Made by a program: the position numbers and the translations under genes
Part shown: piece by piece, positions 8,925 to 17,802 of the stretch
Position numbering within the stretch: the first letter of the stretch is position 1
How the letters are laid out: each line of letters begins with the position of its first letter
The notes under the pieces: model-generated
Databases searched by the model: none
The model's input: the letters and a program-made list of their open reading frames with translations, nothing else
What the model was told of the DNA's origin: nothing
NCBI RefSeq assembly: GCF_002101965.1
Contig: NZ_LQQA01000030.1
Location: 1-64,000 of the forward strand
Direction: 5' to 3'
Source: Mycolicibacterium wolinskyi
GTDB taxonomy: Bacteria; Actinomycetota; Actinomycetes; Mycobacteriales; Mycobacteriaceae
DNA: 64,000 nt

Positions 8925-9724
8925 GCACCACGCCCAAGTTGCGCCTGCGCAACGTCACCAAGCAGTTCGAGATCCGCGGTGAGAAGACGAGTTTCACCGC
9001 CCTGCAGGACATCAGCATCGACCTCGCCGACGGCGAGTTCCTGGTACTGGTCGGTCCGAGCGGCTGCGGCAAGTCGACGCTCCTCGACCTGCTCGGCGGA
9101 TTGAGCACGCCGACATCAGGCGAGATTCTGCTCGACGGCACGCCGGTCACCGGCCCGGGGCTCGATCGCGGCATCGTCTTCCAGCAGTACGCCTTGCTGC
9201 CGTGGCGAACCGCACGCAAGAACATCGAATTCGGGCTGGAGGCCAAGGGCTTACCGGGTTCAGAACGGCGAGAACGCGCCGAGCACTACCTCGAGTTGGT
9301 CGGCCTGCAGGCGTTCGCCGACCGCTACCCGCATGAATTGTCGGGCGGGATGAAGCAGCGCGTCGCGATCGCGCGCAGTCTCGCGTTCGACCCAGGGGTA
9401 CTGCTGATGGACGAGCCCTTCGCCGCGCTCGACGCGCAGACCAGGGAGTCGCTGCAGGACGAGCTTCTGCGGATATGGCAGGCGACGGGCAAGACCATCC
9501 TGTTCATCACGCACGGCATCGACGAGGCGCTGTATCTCGGGCAGCGGGTCGCGGTGCTGACGTCGCGTCCCGGGCGAATCAAGAAGATCGTCGACGTCGC
9601 CATCGACCGCACCGGCGAGGACATCCGCTCCAGCGCCGGCTTCCGCGAACAACGTCATCACATCTGGACCTTGCTGCGCGACGAGGTCGAACGGGCACGA
9701 TCACAGGAGGTTTCGCATGTCTAG
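8921..9724 (+). CDS. ABC transporter ATP-binding protein (SsuB/TauB type)
   Basis: A 267-residue ATPase. The Walker A is GPSGCGKST, the signature LSGGMKQR, Walker B VLLMDEPFAALD, and the switch His follows in ILFITHGIDEA. The motif FQQYALLPWRT is typical of the nitrate/sulfonate/taurine importer subfamily. ATG 8921 overlaps the end of the lipoprotein gene (ATGA); the in-frame region before it is inside that gene. The C-terminus overlaps the permease start by 8 nt. It would power import through the membrane partner encoded next. Confidence 0.9.
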   Translation: MSTTPKLRLRNVTKQFEIRGEKTSFTALQDISIDLADGEFLVLVGPSGCGKSTLLDLLGGLSTPTSGEILLDGTPVTGPGLDRGIVFQQYALLPWRTARKNIEFGLEAKGLPGSERRERAEHYLELVGLQAFADRYPHELSGGMKQRVAIARSLAFDPGVLLMDEPFAALDAQTRESLQDELLRIWQATGKTILFITHGIDEALYLGQRVAVLTSRPGRIKKIVDVAIDRTGEDIRSSAGFREQRHHIWTLLRDEVERARSQEVSHV

Positions 9725-10556
9725 TGCGCTCGCGGTCGCCGACATCGACACCCCCGTAACCACGGTTCCGGAACCCGCTGCGCCCCGGCGTGTCAATGCA
9801 TTGGCGTGGCGGGTGCTGCGCTCCACGAGCGTCATCGCCGCGTTGCTGGCGGTGTGGGAGCTGGCACCCCGGATCGGATTGGTGGACAAGGTCTTCCTCC
9901 CGCCGTTCAGTGAGGTGGTGACCGCCTGGCTCACGATCGCGGGCAACGGGCAGTTGTGGGAACACGTTTCGGCAAGCCTGTCGCGTGCACTGGCCGGGCT
10001 CGCCGTGGCAGTCGTCGCAAGTATCCCGCTTGGCATCGCGATCGCGTGGTACCGGCCGGTCGCGGAGTTTCTCAACCCGCTGCTCGAACTGTTCCGCAAC
10101 ACCGCGGCGCTGGCGTTGCTGCCGGTGTTCATCCTCATCCTCGGGATCGGCGAAACCTCCAAGGTCGCGCTCGTCATCTACGCGTCGTCGTTCCCGATTC
10201 TGCTCAACACGATCTCCGGCGTGCGCACGGTCGACCCGCTGCTGATCAAATCCGCACGCTCTCTGGGGCTGTCCCCGATCCGGCTGTTCCAGAAGGTGAT
10301 CCTGCCCGCCGCGGTGCCGACCATATTCACGGGTCTGCGAATGGCGGCCGCATCGTCGATCCTCGTGCTCATCGCCGCCGAGATGGTCGGCGCCAAAGCG
10401 GGGCTCGGTTATCTGATCACCGCATCGCAGCTCAACTTCCAGATCCCGAACATGTACGCCGGCATCGTCACGATCGCCCTTGTGGGTGTTGTCTTCAACG
10501 GCATCCTCGTCGCGATCGAAGGGCGGTTGTCCGGCTGGCGGGCCACGGCTCAGTAA
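9717..10556 (+). CDS. ABC transporter permease (SsuC/TauC type)
   Basis: A 279-residue polytopic permease with about six membrane helices. The cytoplasmic EAA loop reads SARSLGLSPIRLFQKVILPA, followed by the characteristic PTIFTGLRMAAASSILVLIA. The start ATG 9717 has a perfect AGGAGG 6 nt upstream, within the end of the ATPase gene. The N-terminal ~25 residues are a Pro/Ala-rich cytoplasmic leader. It presumably forms a homodimer with two copies of the ATPase. The stop is followed after 8 nt by the monooxygenase gene. Confidence 0.9.
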   Translation: MSSALAVADIDTPVTTVPEPAAPRRVNALAWRVLRSTSVIAALLAVWELAPRIGLVDKVFLPPFSEVVTAWLTIAGNGQLWEHVSASLSRALAGLAVAVVASIPLGIAIAWYRPVAEFLNPLLELFRNTAALALLPVFILILGIGETSKVALVIYASSFPILLNTISGVRTVDPLLIKSARSLGLSPIRLFQKVILPAAVPTIFTGLRMAAASSILVLIAAEMVGAKAGLGYLITASQLNFQIPNMYAGIVTIALVGVVFNGILVAIEGRLSGWRATAQ

Positions 10557-10564
10557 AGGACGAC

Positions 10565-11902
10565 ATGTCGCGACAACTGCATCTCAACGCGTTCCTCATG
10601 GGTGTCGGCCACCACGAAGCGGCGTGGCGGCATCGTCGTACCGATGCGCGAAACCTGACCGATGTCAAACACTTCCAGCGATTGGCGCAGCTCGCCGAAC
10701 GCGGCCGGCTCGACTCCGTGTTCTTCGCCGACGGACTCGCGGTCGGGGCCAGGATCAAGCACAACACGCAGGCGATCTTCGAACCCATCACACTGCTGAC
10801 CGCGATGGCGGTGGTCACCGAGCACGTCGGGTTGATCGCGACTGCCAGCACCGGTTACCTCAACCCGTACACGCTGGCGCGTAGCTTCGCGTCACTCGAC
10901 CACATCAGCAACGGTCGCGCCGGGTGGAACATCGTGACCTCGGCCGGTGCGGACGAGGCCGCGAATTTCGGGCTCGACGGCATCCCGGACCACGCCGGCC
11001 GATACCGCCGCGCGACCGAATTCGTGGACGTCGCAACGGCGTTGTGGGACAGCTGGGAGGACGACGCGCTCGTCCTCGACGCCACCACGGGCATATTCGC
11101 CGCCCCCGACAAGGTGCATTCGATCAATCACTCGGGTGAGCATTTCAAGGTTGCGGGCCCGCTGAACTCGCCGCGCTCGGTGCAGGGCAGGCCGCTGCTG
11201 GTGCAGGCCGGCTCCTCGGAAGCCGGCAAGGACTTCGCGGCCCGGTATGCCGAGGCGATCTTCACCGCGCAGCGGTCGGTCGGGGAGGGCGTGGCGTTCT
11301 ATCGCGACGTCAAGGCCCGCGCGGCGAAGTTCGGCCGTAGCCCCGACGAGGTGAAGATCCTGCCCGGAATCGTGCCCTATCTCGCACCGACGGCGGAGGC
11401 GGCCCGCGAGTTGGAGCAGCAGTTCACCGATCTCATCTCTCCGGAGTACTCACTGCGCCAGCTGTCGCAGATGCTCGGCGTCGATCTCACCTCACACGCC
11501 CTCGACGCGCCGTTGCCACCGTTGCCGCCCATCGAGCAGATTCAGGGCAACAAGAGCCGCTACCAACTGGTCAAGGACCTGGCCGGCCGGGAGTCGTTGA
11601 CGGTCCGGGAACTGATCGCCAAGCTCGGTGGCGGGCGCGGCCACCGCACGTTCGCCGGAACTCCCGAGCAGGTTGCCGACAATCTCCAGGAGTGGTTCGA
11701 GGCCGGTGCCGCCGACGGATTCAACGTCATGCCGCCGTACCTGCCCGGCGGCCTGGAGGACTTCGTCGACCAGGTGGTGCCGATCCTGCAGAAGCGTGGC
11801 CTGTTCCGCACCGAGTACACCGCGACCACGCTGCGCGGCCACTACGGCCTCGCGCACCGGCCGAGCCGATACACGCCCTCAGCGGCGGAATCGAGCGCCT
11901 GA
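10565..11902 (+). CDS. FMN-dependent monooxygenase, NtaA/SnaA/DszA family
   Basis: A 445-residue luciferase-like monooxygenase. It begins MSRQLHLNAFLMGVGHHEAA and carries GLIATASTGYLNPYTLARSF, GRAGWNIVTSAGADEAANFG and HRTFAGTPEQVADNLQEWFE, features of the FMNH2-using branch that includes nitrilotriacetate, pristinamycin and dibenzothiophene sulfone monooxygenases. Such enzymes need a separate flavin reductase, which is not encoded nearby. Its place at the end of the ABC operon suggests it oxidizes the imported compound, releasing sulfite or amine for nutrition. ATG 10565 follows an AAGGA that overlaps the permease stop. The real substrate is unknown. Confidence 0.85.
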   Translation: MSRQLHLNAFLMGVGHHEAAWRHRRTDARNLTDVKHFQRLAQLAERGRLDSVFFADGLAVGARIKHNTQAIFEPITLLTAMAVVTEHVGLIATASTGYLNPYTLARSFASLDHISNGRAGWNIVTSAGADEAANFGLDGIPDHAGRYRRATEFVDVATALWDSWEDDALVLDATTGIFAAPDKVHSINHSGEHFKVAGPLNSPRSVQGRPLLVQAGSSEAGKDFAARYAEAIFTAQRSVGEGVAFYRDVKARAAKFGRSPDEVKILPGIVPYLAPTAEAARELEQQFTDLISPEYSLRQLSQMLGVDLTSHALDAPLPPLPPIEQIQGNKSRYQLVKDLAGRESLTVRELIAKLGGGRGHRTFAGTPEQVADNLQEWFEAGAADGFNVMPPYLPGGLEDFVDQVVPILQKRGLFRTEYTATTLRGHYGLAHRPSRYTPSAAESSA

Positions 11903-11923
11903 CCCGCTGAGCAGTCGACTAGC

Positions 11924-11994
11924 GCCGCATCGAGTCTGCGGTGAGGGCGGGGTGTTCTCGAACTCTTGCGCCCTCAGCGCAGACTCGACGCGGC
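11924..11994. terminator. Long inverted repeat between convergent genes
   Basis: Two 26-nt arms (11924-11949 and 11969-11994) match as inverted repeats at 24 of 26 positions, separated by a 19-nt loop. The element lies between the convergent monooxygenase and yajQ genes. There is no U-tract, so it may act as a bidirectional hairpin terminator or be a member of a mycobacterial intergenic palindromic repeat family. A degenerate relative is at about 39971-40035. Confidence 0.55.
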
Positions 11995-12004
11995 CCCAGG
12001 GGTA

Positions 12005-12496
12005 CTAGCGATAGTTGACGAACTGCAGCGCCACGTCGAGGTCGGATCCCTTCAGCAGCGCGATCACGGCCTGCAGGTCATCGCGCTTCTTCGAGCTCAC
12101 CCGGATCTCGTCACCCTGGATCTGGGCTTTGACGCCCTTGGGACCCTCGTCGCGGATGATCTTGGTGATCTTCTTGGCCTGCTCGCTGCTGATGCCCTGC
12201 TTGATGGTTCCGGTGACCTTGTAGGTCTTGCCGCTGGGCTGCGGGTCTTCGGCGTCGAACGCCTTCATCGAGATGTCACGACGCACCAATTTCTCCTTGA
12301 ATACGTCGACCGCGGCCTTGACCCGCTCCTCGGTGCTGGAGGTGAGTTCGATCACCTCCTCGCCCTTCCACGCGATCGTGGTGTCGGTACCACGGAAGTC
12401 GAACCGAGTGGACAGCTCCTTGGCGGCCTGGTTGAGCGCGTTGTCGACCTCCTGGCGGTCGACCTTGCTGACGACATCGAAGCTGGAATCCGCCAT
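12005..12496 (-). CDS. yajQ: YajQ family nucleotide-binding protein
   Basis: A 163-residue protein of the YajQ/UPF0234 family, starting MADSSFDVVSKVDRQEVDNA. It has the family motifs STRFDFRGTDTTI, the KGEEVIEL strand, KTYKVTGTIKQGISSEQAKK and a C-terminal LDVALQFVNYR. Length and ends match the family exactly. YajQ proteins bind nucleotides, including cyclic di-GMP in some bacteria, and are thought to modulate transcription. The start at 12496 is supported by AGGAGAGG upstream; an in-frame extension of 18 residues to 12550 is unlikely. The gene is divergent from tRNA-Tyr. Confidence 0.93.
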   Translation of the reverse strand: MADSSFDVVSKVDRQEVDNALNQAAKELSTRFDFRGTDTTIAWKGEEVIELTSSTEERVKAAVDVFKEKLVRRDISMKAFDAEDPQPSGKTYKVTGTIKQGISSEQAKKITKIIRDEGPKGVKAQIQGDEIRVSSKKRDDLQAVIALLKGSDLDVALQFVNYR

Positions 12497-12558
12497 TGGA
12501 TGCCTCTCCTCTCCTCGCTGTGGTGCTGCCGGTTTGTAACTTAGGTACATCCTCGTTG

Positions 12559-12564
12559 TACCCT
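12559..12564 (+). promoter_or_regulatory. Possible -10 element of tRNA-Tyr
   Basis: TACCCT fits the mycobacterial TANNNT -10 pattern, with TTGTAA at 12534-12539 as a weak -35 (19-nt spacing). It lies about 40 nt before the tRNA. This is position-based and weak evidence. Confidence 0.3.
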
Positions 12565-12605
12565 GCTATTCGCACCAAACCGGGAACGGGGCGGAGCGCC
12601 AACCC

Positions 12606-12688
12606 GGCAGGTTGCCCGAGTGGCCAATGGGAGCGGACTGTAAATCCGTCGGCTTACGCCTACGCAGGTTCGAATCCTGCACCTGCCA
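12606..12688 (+). tRNA. tRNA-Tyr (GTA)
   Basis: An 83-nt class II tRNA. The acceptor stem GGCAGGT pairs with ACCTGCC, and A at 12688 is the discriminator. The anticodon loop reads CTGTAAA, giving GTA (Tyr). There is a long variable arm, as expected for bacterial tRNA-Tyr, and a T-arm with GGTTCGAATCC. No CCA is encoded (the next bases are CG). A strong intrinsic terminator follows directly. Confidence 0.96.
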
Positions 12689-12694
12689 CGCTGG

Positions 12695-12726
12695 AAAACC
12701 GCGGACCTACAGGTCCGCGGTTTTTT
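12695..12726 (+). terminator. Intrinsic terminator of tRNA-Tyr
   Basis: A 14-bp perfect stem, with arms 12695-12708 and 12711-12724, has a 2-nt central gap and ends in a run of six T residues. It starts 7 nt after the tRNA and closes its transcript. Confidence 0.9.
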
Positions 12727-12801
12727 CCGTTTCCGGCCCTTCATGACGCCGCTGCGAGGTCATCGGCCATGCAAGAGTGGGGTAGGAGGGAGGCCGGTGA
12801 T

Positions 12802-15018
12802 ATGTCTGATGCCAAGTCCGCACCATCGAGCGTCGCTGTCCTGACGAGCGGCGGTGACGCAGCCGGTATGAACGCGGCGGTGCGCGCCGTCATCCGCACC
12901 GCCGCGCACCACGGCATCGACGTGTATGCGGTCCACGAGGGATACCACGGCCTCGTCACCGGCGGCGACCTCATCCGGCGCATGGAACCAGCCGAGGCCG
13001 ATGGCATTCTGCACCTGGGCGGCACAGTCATCGGAACCGCCCGATCAAACCAATTCAGAACTCGCGAAGGCCGTCGCGCGGCGGCCCGCAACCTGGTTGA
13101 ACACAATATCGACGCGCTCGTTGTGATCGGCGGCGACGGCAGTCTTGCCGGAGCCAATCTGTTCCGCGAGGAGTGGCCCGGCTTACTCGCGGAACTCGTT
13201 GCCAGCGAATCGCTTTCGTCAGACGTCGCGGAATCGCACTCGTTTCTGCGTCTGGTCGGCCTGGTTGGATCGATCGACAACGACATGTCCGGTACCGACA
13301 TGACGATCGGCGCCGACACGGCGTTGCACCGGATCGTCGAGGCACTCGACGCGCTTCACAGCACCGCGGCCAGCCACCAACGGACATTCGTGGTGGAGGT
13401 GATGGGAAGGAATTGCGGTTACCTCGCCCTGATGTCGTCGTTGGCCACCGCGGCGAGCTGGGTTCTCATCCCGGAGCAGCCGCCGGCCGAGGACTGGCCG
13501 CAGCAGATGTGCCAGGACATCAAGGCGGGGCGTGACATCGGCCGTCGGCACAGCGTGGTCGTCCTCGCCGAAGGAGCGCACGACCGCGACGGCAATCGGA
13601 TCACCGCCGAGCACGTCAAAACGCTGCTGGAGGACGAGCTGGGGGAGGACACCAGGATCACTGTCCTCGGGCACGTTCAGCGCGGGGGCGCGCCGAGTGC
13701 GTTCGACCGGTACTTCGCCACGCTCCTCGGTCATGCCGCTGTCCAACGACTGCTCGCCGACGAGCCGGGGGCACCGGCCCAAATGGTCGGTCTGCGCGGA
13801 GACCGTGTGGTCACCTCGCCCCTGATGGAATGCGTGGCGAACACGCAGCAAGTCGCCGAACGCATCAAGACGCATGACTACGTCGGGGCGATGGAGCTAC
13901 GCGGCGGGAACTTCCGCCAGGCCTACGAGATCCTGCAGACCGTCCAGCAAGCCGCGCCGCGACCGGTACCCGCTCAGCGACGATTCCGGATCGCCGTTGT
14001 CCACGGCGGCGGACCGGCACCCGGTATGAACACCGTGGTGCGGGCCGCGGTCCGGCTCGGCCTGGACCGCGGCTACACCGTCCTTGCGGTCAAGAACGGG
14101 TTCCGTGGATTGCGCGAGGGTGACATCTCGGAGATGGGCTGGATGGATGTCAGCAGCTGGGTGTCCGAGGGAGGTGCGGAGATCGGCACCAATCGCGACG
14201 TGCCAGGAGCCGCGGCGATCGCCCAGATCGCCGACCAGATCGCCGCCCATCAGATCGATGCACTGCTGATGGCAGGCGGATGGTCCGGTTACCAGGCGGC
14301 CTACGAGCTACACCGGCATCGGGACAGGTACGCCGCCCTCGACATCCCGATCGTCTGCATGCCGGTGACCATCAACAACGACGTCCCGGCAACCGAATTG
14401 AGCATCGGCAGCGACACCGCGCTCAACAGCATCGTCGCCGACGTCGACAAGATCCGGCGGTCTGCTGTCGCGACGCGACGGGTTTTCGTCGTCGAGGTGA
14501 TGGGCCACGACTGTGGCTATCTCGCCCTGCTCAGTGGTTTGGCGACCGGAGCCGAACGCATCTACCTGCCCGAGCAGGGGATCACGCTGGACGGTCTCAC
14601 CGCCGATGTCCACGCGCTAGCCGACGGCTTCCGGGCTGGCAAGAGAGTCGGCCTCGTCGTCCGTAGCGAAGGCTCCGACCGCGTGTACACCACCGGATTC
14701 ATCACCTCGCTGTTCCAGAAGGAGGGCGGGGAGTTGTTCGACGCCAGGGAGGAGGTCCTCGGGCATGTGCAGGAAGGCGGCAACCCATCGCCGTTCGACC
14801 GGGTACAGGCGACCATCCTGACCGCTCGCTGCCTGGAATTCCTGTCGCAGGAGCTTGAGTCCGGCGGCCGGGCCGGCGCGATGATCGGATTTCGATCCGG
14901 CGAACTGCAATTCGCCGACCTGACCGAATACCCGGCGCTCATCGAAGAAAACGTTCAGCGACCCACCGAACAGCGCTGGATGGAACACCGCAACCTCGCG
15001 GTCGTCATGCGCGACTGA
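12802..15018 (+). CDS. Two-domain (eukaryote-like) 6-phosphofructokinase
   Basis: A 738-residue protein made of two PFK domains. The N-terminal half has LTSGGDAAGMNAAVRAVIRT (Gly-rich ATP site), and GSIDNDMSGTDMTIG where Asp159 is the expected catalytic base. The C-terminal half repeats the fold with HGGGPAPGMNTVVRAAVR, but its equivalent motif is TINND, with Asn525 at the base position, so it is probably regulatory. This arrangement (active N-half, degenerate C-half) is that of animal and fungal PFK rather than the ~340-residue bacterial enzyme. ATG 12802 was chosen for the GGGAGG site 8 nt upstream; ATG 12769 is a possible earlier start. The cation pump follows after 60 nt and may be co-transcribed. 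Confidence 0.85.
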   Translation: MSDAKSAPSSVAVLTSGGDAAGMNAAVRAVIRTAAHHGIDVYAVHEGYHGLVTGGDLIRRMEPAEADGILHLGGTVIGTARSNQFRTREGRRAAARNLVEHNIDALVVIGGDGSLAGANLFREEWPGLLAELVASESLSSDVAESHSFLRLVGLVGSIDNDMSGTDMTIGADTALHRIVEALDALHSTAASHQRTFVVEVMGRNCGYLALMSSLATAASWVLIPEQPPAEDWPQQMCQDIKAGRDIGRRHSVVVLAEGAHDRDGNRITAEHVKTLLEDELGEDTRITVLGHVQRGGAPSAFDRYFATLLGHAAVQRLLADEPGAPAQMVGLRGDRVVTSPLMECVANTQQVAERIKTHDYVGAMELRGGNFRQAYEILQTVQQAAPRPVPAQRRFRIAVVHGGGPAPGMNTVVRAAVRLGLDRGYTVLAVKNGFRGLREGDISEMGWMDVSSWVSEGGAEIGTNRDVPGAAAIAQIADQIAAHQIDALLMAGGWSGYQAAYELHRHRDRYAALDIPIVCMPVTINNDVPATELSIGSDTALNSIVADVDKIRRSAVATRRVFVVEVMGHDCGYLALLSGLATGAERIYLPEQGITLDGLTADVHALADGFRAGKRVGLVVRSEGSDRVYTTGFITSLFQKEGGELFDAREEVLGHVQEGGNPSPFDRVQATILTARCLEFLSQELESGGRAGAMIGFRSGELQFADLTEYPALIEENVQRPTEQRWMEHRNLAVVMRD

Positions 15019-15078
15019 AATCGTTCGCGACGGCGAATGGCAATTGCGCTATGTCGCGCGGCCGTGCAGTATCCGATT

Positions 15079-17790
15079 ATGGCGGAAATTACCGCCTCGG
15101 CAGATGACGCGTTGGGCAGCGCGCTGGCGCATTCCCGCAGTGTCACCGAAGTGCTTGAAGTATTGGGCAGTTCGGGGGACGGCTTGGACAGTGACAGTGC
15201 GCGTGACCGGCTGGCCACTTACGGTCCGAACAAACTCCCCGAAAAGCGACCCCGGCCCGCACTTCTCCGGTTCTTCGCGCACTTCAACAACGTATTGATC
15301 TATATCCTGATCGCCGCCGGTGTGCTCAAAGCCATTCTCAACGAATGGGTGGATTGCGCCGTGATCATTTCCGTCGCGGTGATCAACGCCGCGGTGGGTT
15401 TTCTCCAGGAAGGCAGGGCCCAGCGGGCGCTCGACAGCATCCGGGGCATGCTGTCGGTGACCGCACGGGTGCGCCGTGACGGTCACTGGCGACAGGTGGA
15501 CGCGCAGACTTTGGTACCCGGCGATGTCGTGCGCATCGCGTCGGGCGACCGGGTCCCGGCTGACATGCGGCTGCTCGACGTCGCGAACCTGCGCGTGGAG
15601 GAATCGGCGCTCACGGGCGAATCCCTGCCCGCCAAGAAAGACGTCGCGCAGGTCGGCCCGGATGCCGGCCTCGGCGACCGGATGTCGATGGTCTACTCGG
15701 GCACCATCGTGGCGGCGGGCTCCGGTACCGGCGTGGTGACCGCCACCGGCACGAGCACCGAGATCGGCCGCATCCAGTCGCTCATCGCCGACGTGGAAAC
15801 CATCGACACCCCGTTGACGCGCAAACTGGCTCGGTTCGGCCGTCAACTGTCGGTCGGCATCCTGGGCATGGCCGCGCTGATGCTCGTGATCGGCAAACTG
15901 CTGCATCAATTCTCGGTGAACGAACTGATCACGGCGGCAATAGGTTTCGCCGTGGCGGCGATACCGGAGGGGTTGCCCGCCGTCGTCACCATCACCCTCG
16001 CCCTTGGTGTGCAGCAGATGGCGCGCCGGAGGGCGATCACCCGCAAGCTGCCCGCCGTCGAGGCGCTCGGCGCCGTCAGCGTCATCTGTTCGGACAAGAC
16101 CGGCACGTTGACCCAGAACGAGATGACCGCTCGGACCGTGGTCACCGCGCACAACCGGTTCGATGTCACCGGCACCGGCTACCGGCCCGAAGGTGGCATC
16201 GAACTCGACGGCGCACTGATCACGCCTGCCGACCATCCCGACCTTGCCGCACTGTTGACGACGATGGCCGTCTGCAACGACGCACGGCTGCATGAGGCCG
16301 ACGGCCAATGGCGGGTGGTCGGTGAGCCGACCGAGGGTGCGCTGCGCACGCTGACGCAGAAGGCTGGAATCGACGACGCGGAGTGGCCTCGGCTGGGTGT
16401 CGTGCCGTTCGAGTCGGCCAATAAGTTCATGGTGACGCTCAACGACGGCCCCGGTGGTGAGCGCTACCTCTACGTGAAGGGGGCACCGGACCGGCTGCTC
16501 GACCGCTCCACCACGCAGGCGTCATCGCAGCCGCTCGACCGCGCGGCATGGGAGGCGCGGATCGACGACCTGAGCGGACAGGGACTGCGGGTGCTCGCGG
16601 CCGCACGGCGGCCCGCGATCGGCGCGGAGAAGGTCGACATCGACGACATCGACGACGGGCTGGAGTTCCTCGGTGTCGTCGGCATCGTCGACCCGCCCCG
16701 GCCGGAGGCCATCACAGCCATCGAGACGTGCCGTAACGCCGGCATTCAGGTCACGATGATCACCGGTGACCATGCTGGTACCGCGGCCGCCATCGCGCGC
16801 GAGATGGGCATCACCCCGGCCGATGAGAAGCCGCGCGTGGTCACCGGAGCCGAGCTGGAGGCGATGAGCCAGACCCGGCTGCGGCAGGTGGCCGACGAAG
16901 TCGACGTCTACGCACGCACCAGCCCGGAGCACAAGCTACGCATCGTCAGTGCCCTGCAGGCCCAGGGCAAAGTAGTCGCGATGACCGGTGACGGTGTCAA
17001 CGACGCACCGGCGCTGACCCGGGCCGACATCGGCGTCGCGATGGGTATCAAGGGGACCGAGGCGACCAAGGAGGCCGCCGGGATCGTCCTCGCCGACGAC
17101 AATTTCGCGACCATCGAGCGTGCGGTCGAAGAGGGCAGGCGCATCTACGACAACATCCGCAAATCGGTGCTGTTCATGCTGCCCACCAACGGCGCGCAAT
17201 CGTTGATCATCCTCGTCGCGATTCTGCTCGGGTTCGCGTTGCCGCTGCAGCCAGTGCAGATCCTGTGGGTCAACATGGTCACCTCGGTCACGTTGTCGCT
17301 GGCGTTGGTCTTCGAGAAGGCCGAAGACGGCCTGATGCAGCGCCCACCCCGCACCCCGAGCCAGGCACTGGTCAACCGGGCCGACGTCGCGATGATCGCC
17401 CTGGTGTCGATCCTCGTCGCAGGCGCCACCCTCACCGAGTTCTTCGTCGCACGGGCAGGCGGATATTCACTGGCCGTTGCCCAGACCGCCGCCGTGAACA
17501 TGTTGGCGCTCGGCCAGCTGGCCTATCTGCTGAACTGCCGCTTCGTCACCGCATCGAGCCTGCGGCCCAAGGTATTTCGCGGCAATCCGTGGGTGTGGCG
17601 GATGGCCGGCGCCATGATCGTCCTGCAACTCCTCTTCACCTACGCACCGTTCATGCACACGTGGTTTCACTCGGCACCGATCACGTTCCGCGGGTGGGCG
17701 GTCGCGATCGCATTGTCCGCCGTGATCTTTCTCGTCATCGAATTGGCCAAGTGGGTGGGCCGCAGATTCATGCCGTCCGCGAGCAGGTAG
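15079..17790 (+). CDS. ctpF: P-type cation ATPase, CtpF/Ca2+-pump type
   Basis: A 903-residue P2-type ATPase, close to the length of M. tuberculosis CtpF. It has an N-terminal cation_ATPase_N region, an actuator domain with LTGESLPAKK, transmembrane helix 4 with AIPEGLPAVVTITLA, the phosphorylation loop CSDKTGTLTQNEMT (Asp339), nucleotide-binding motif VKGAPDRLL, the hinge MTGDGVNDAPALTRADIGVA and a C-terminal four-to-six-helix bundle. The helix-4 PEG(L) sequence and overall form match SERCA-like Ca2+/Mn2+ pumps, but ion specificity is not proven. ATG 15079 is favoured over the upstream in-frame ATG 15037. The gene follows the phosphofructokinase in the same direction. Confidence 0.88.
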   Translation: MAEITASADDALGSALAHSRSVTEVLEVLGSSGDGLDSDSARDRLATYGPNKLPEKRPRPALLRFFAHFNNVLIYILIAAGVLKAILNEWVDCAVIISVAVINAAVGFLQEGRAQRALDSIRGMLSVTARVRRDGHWRQVDAQTLVPGDVVRIASGDRVPADMRLLDVANLRVEESALTGESLPAKKDVAQVGPDAGLGDRMSMVYSGTIVAAGSGTGVVTATGTSTEIGRIQSLIADVETIDTPLTRKLARFGRQLSVGILGMAALMLVIGKLLHQFSVNELITAAIGFAVAAIPEGLPAVVTITLALGVQQMARRRAITRKLPAVEALGAVSVICSDKTGTLTQNEMTARTVVTAHNRFDVTGTGYRPEGGIELDGALITPADHPDLAALLTTMAVCNDARLHEADGQWRVVGEPTEGALRTLTQKAGIDDAEWPRLGVVPFESANKFMVTLNDGPGGERYLYVKGAPDRLLDRSTTQASSQPLDRAAWEARIDDLSGQGLRVLAAARRPAIGAEKVDIDDIDDGLEFLGVVGIVDPPRPEAITAIETCRNAGIQVTMITGDHAGTAAAIAREMGITPADEKPRVVTGAELEAMSQTRLRQVADEVDVYARTSPEHKLRIVSALQAQGKVVAMTGDGVNDAPALTRADIGVAMGIKGTEATKEAAGIVLADDNFATIERAVEEGRRIYDNIRKSVLFMLPTNGAQSLIILVAILLGFALPLQPVQILWVNMVTSVTLSLALVFEKAEDGLMQRPPRTPSQALVNRADVAMIALVSILVAGATLTEFFVARAGGYSLAVAQTAAVNMLALGQLAYLLNCRFVTASSLRPKVFRGNPWVWRMAGAMIVLQLLFTYAPFMHTWFHSAPITFRGWAVAIALSAVIFLVIELAKWVGRRFMPSASR

Positions 17791-17802
17791 CGAGTCCCGG
17801 GG

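Noticed and set aside
9956..10564. N-terminal extension of the monooxygenase frame
   Set aside because: The family N-terminus starts at 10565; the extension lies within the permease gene.
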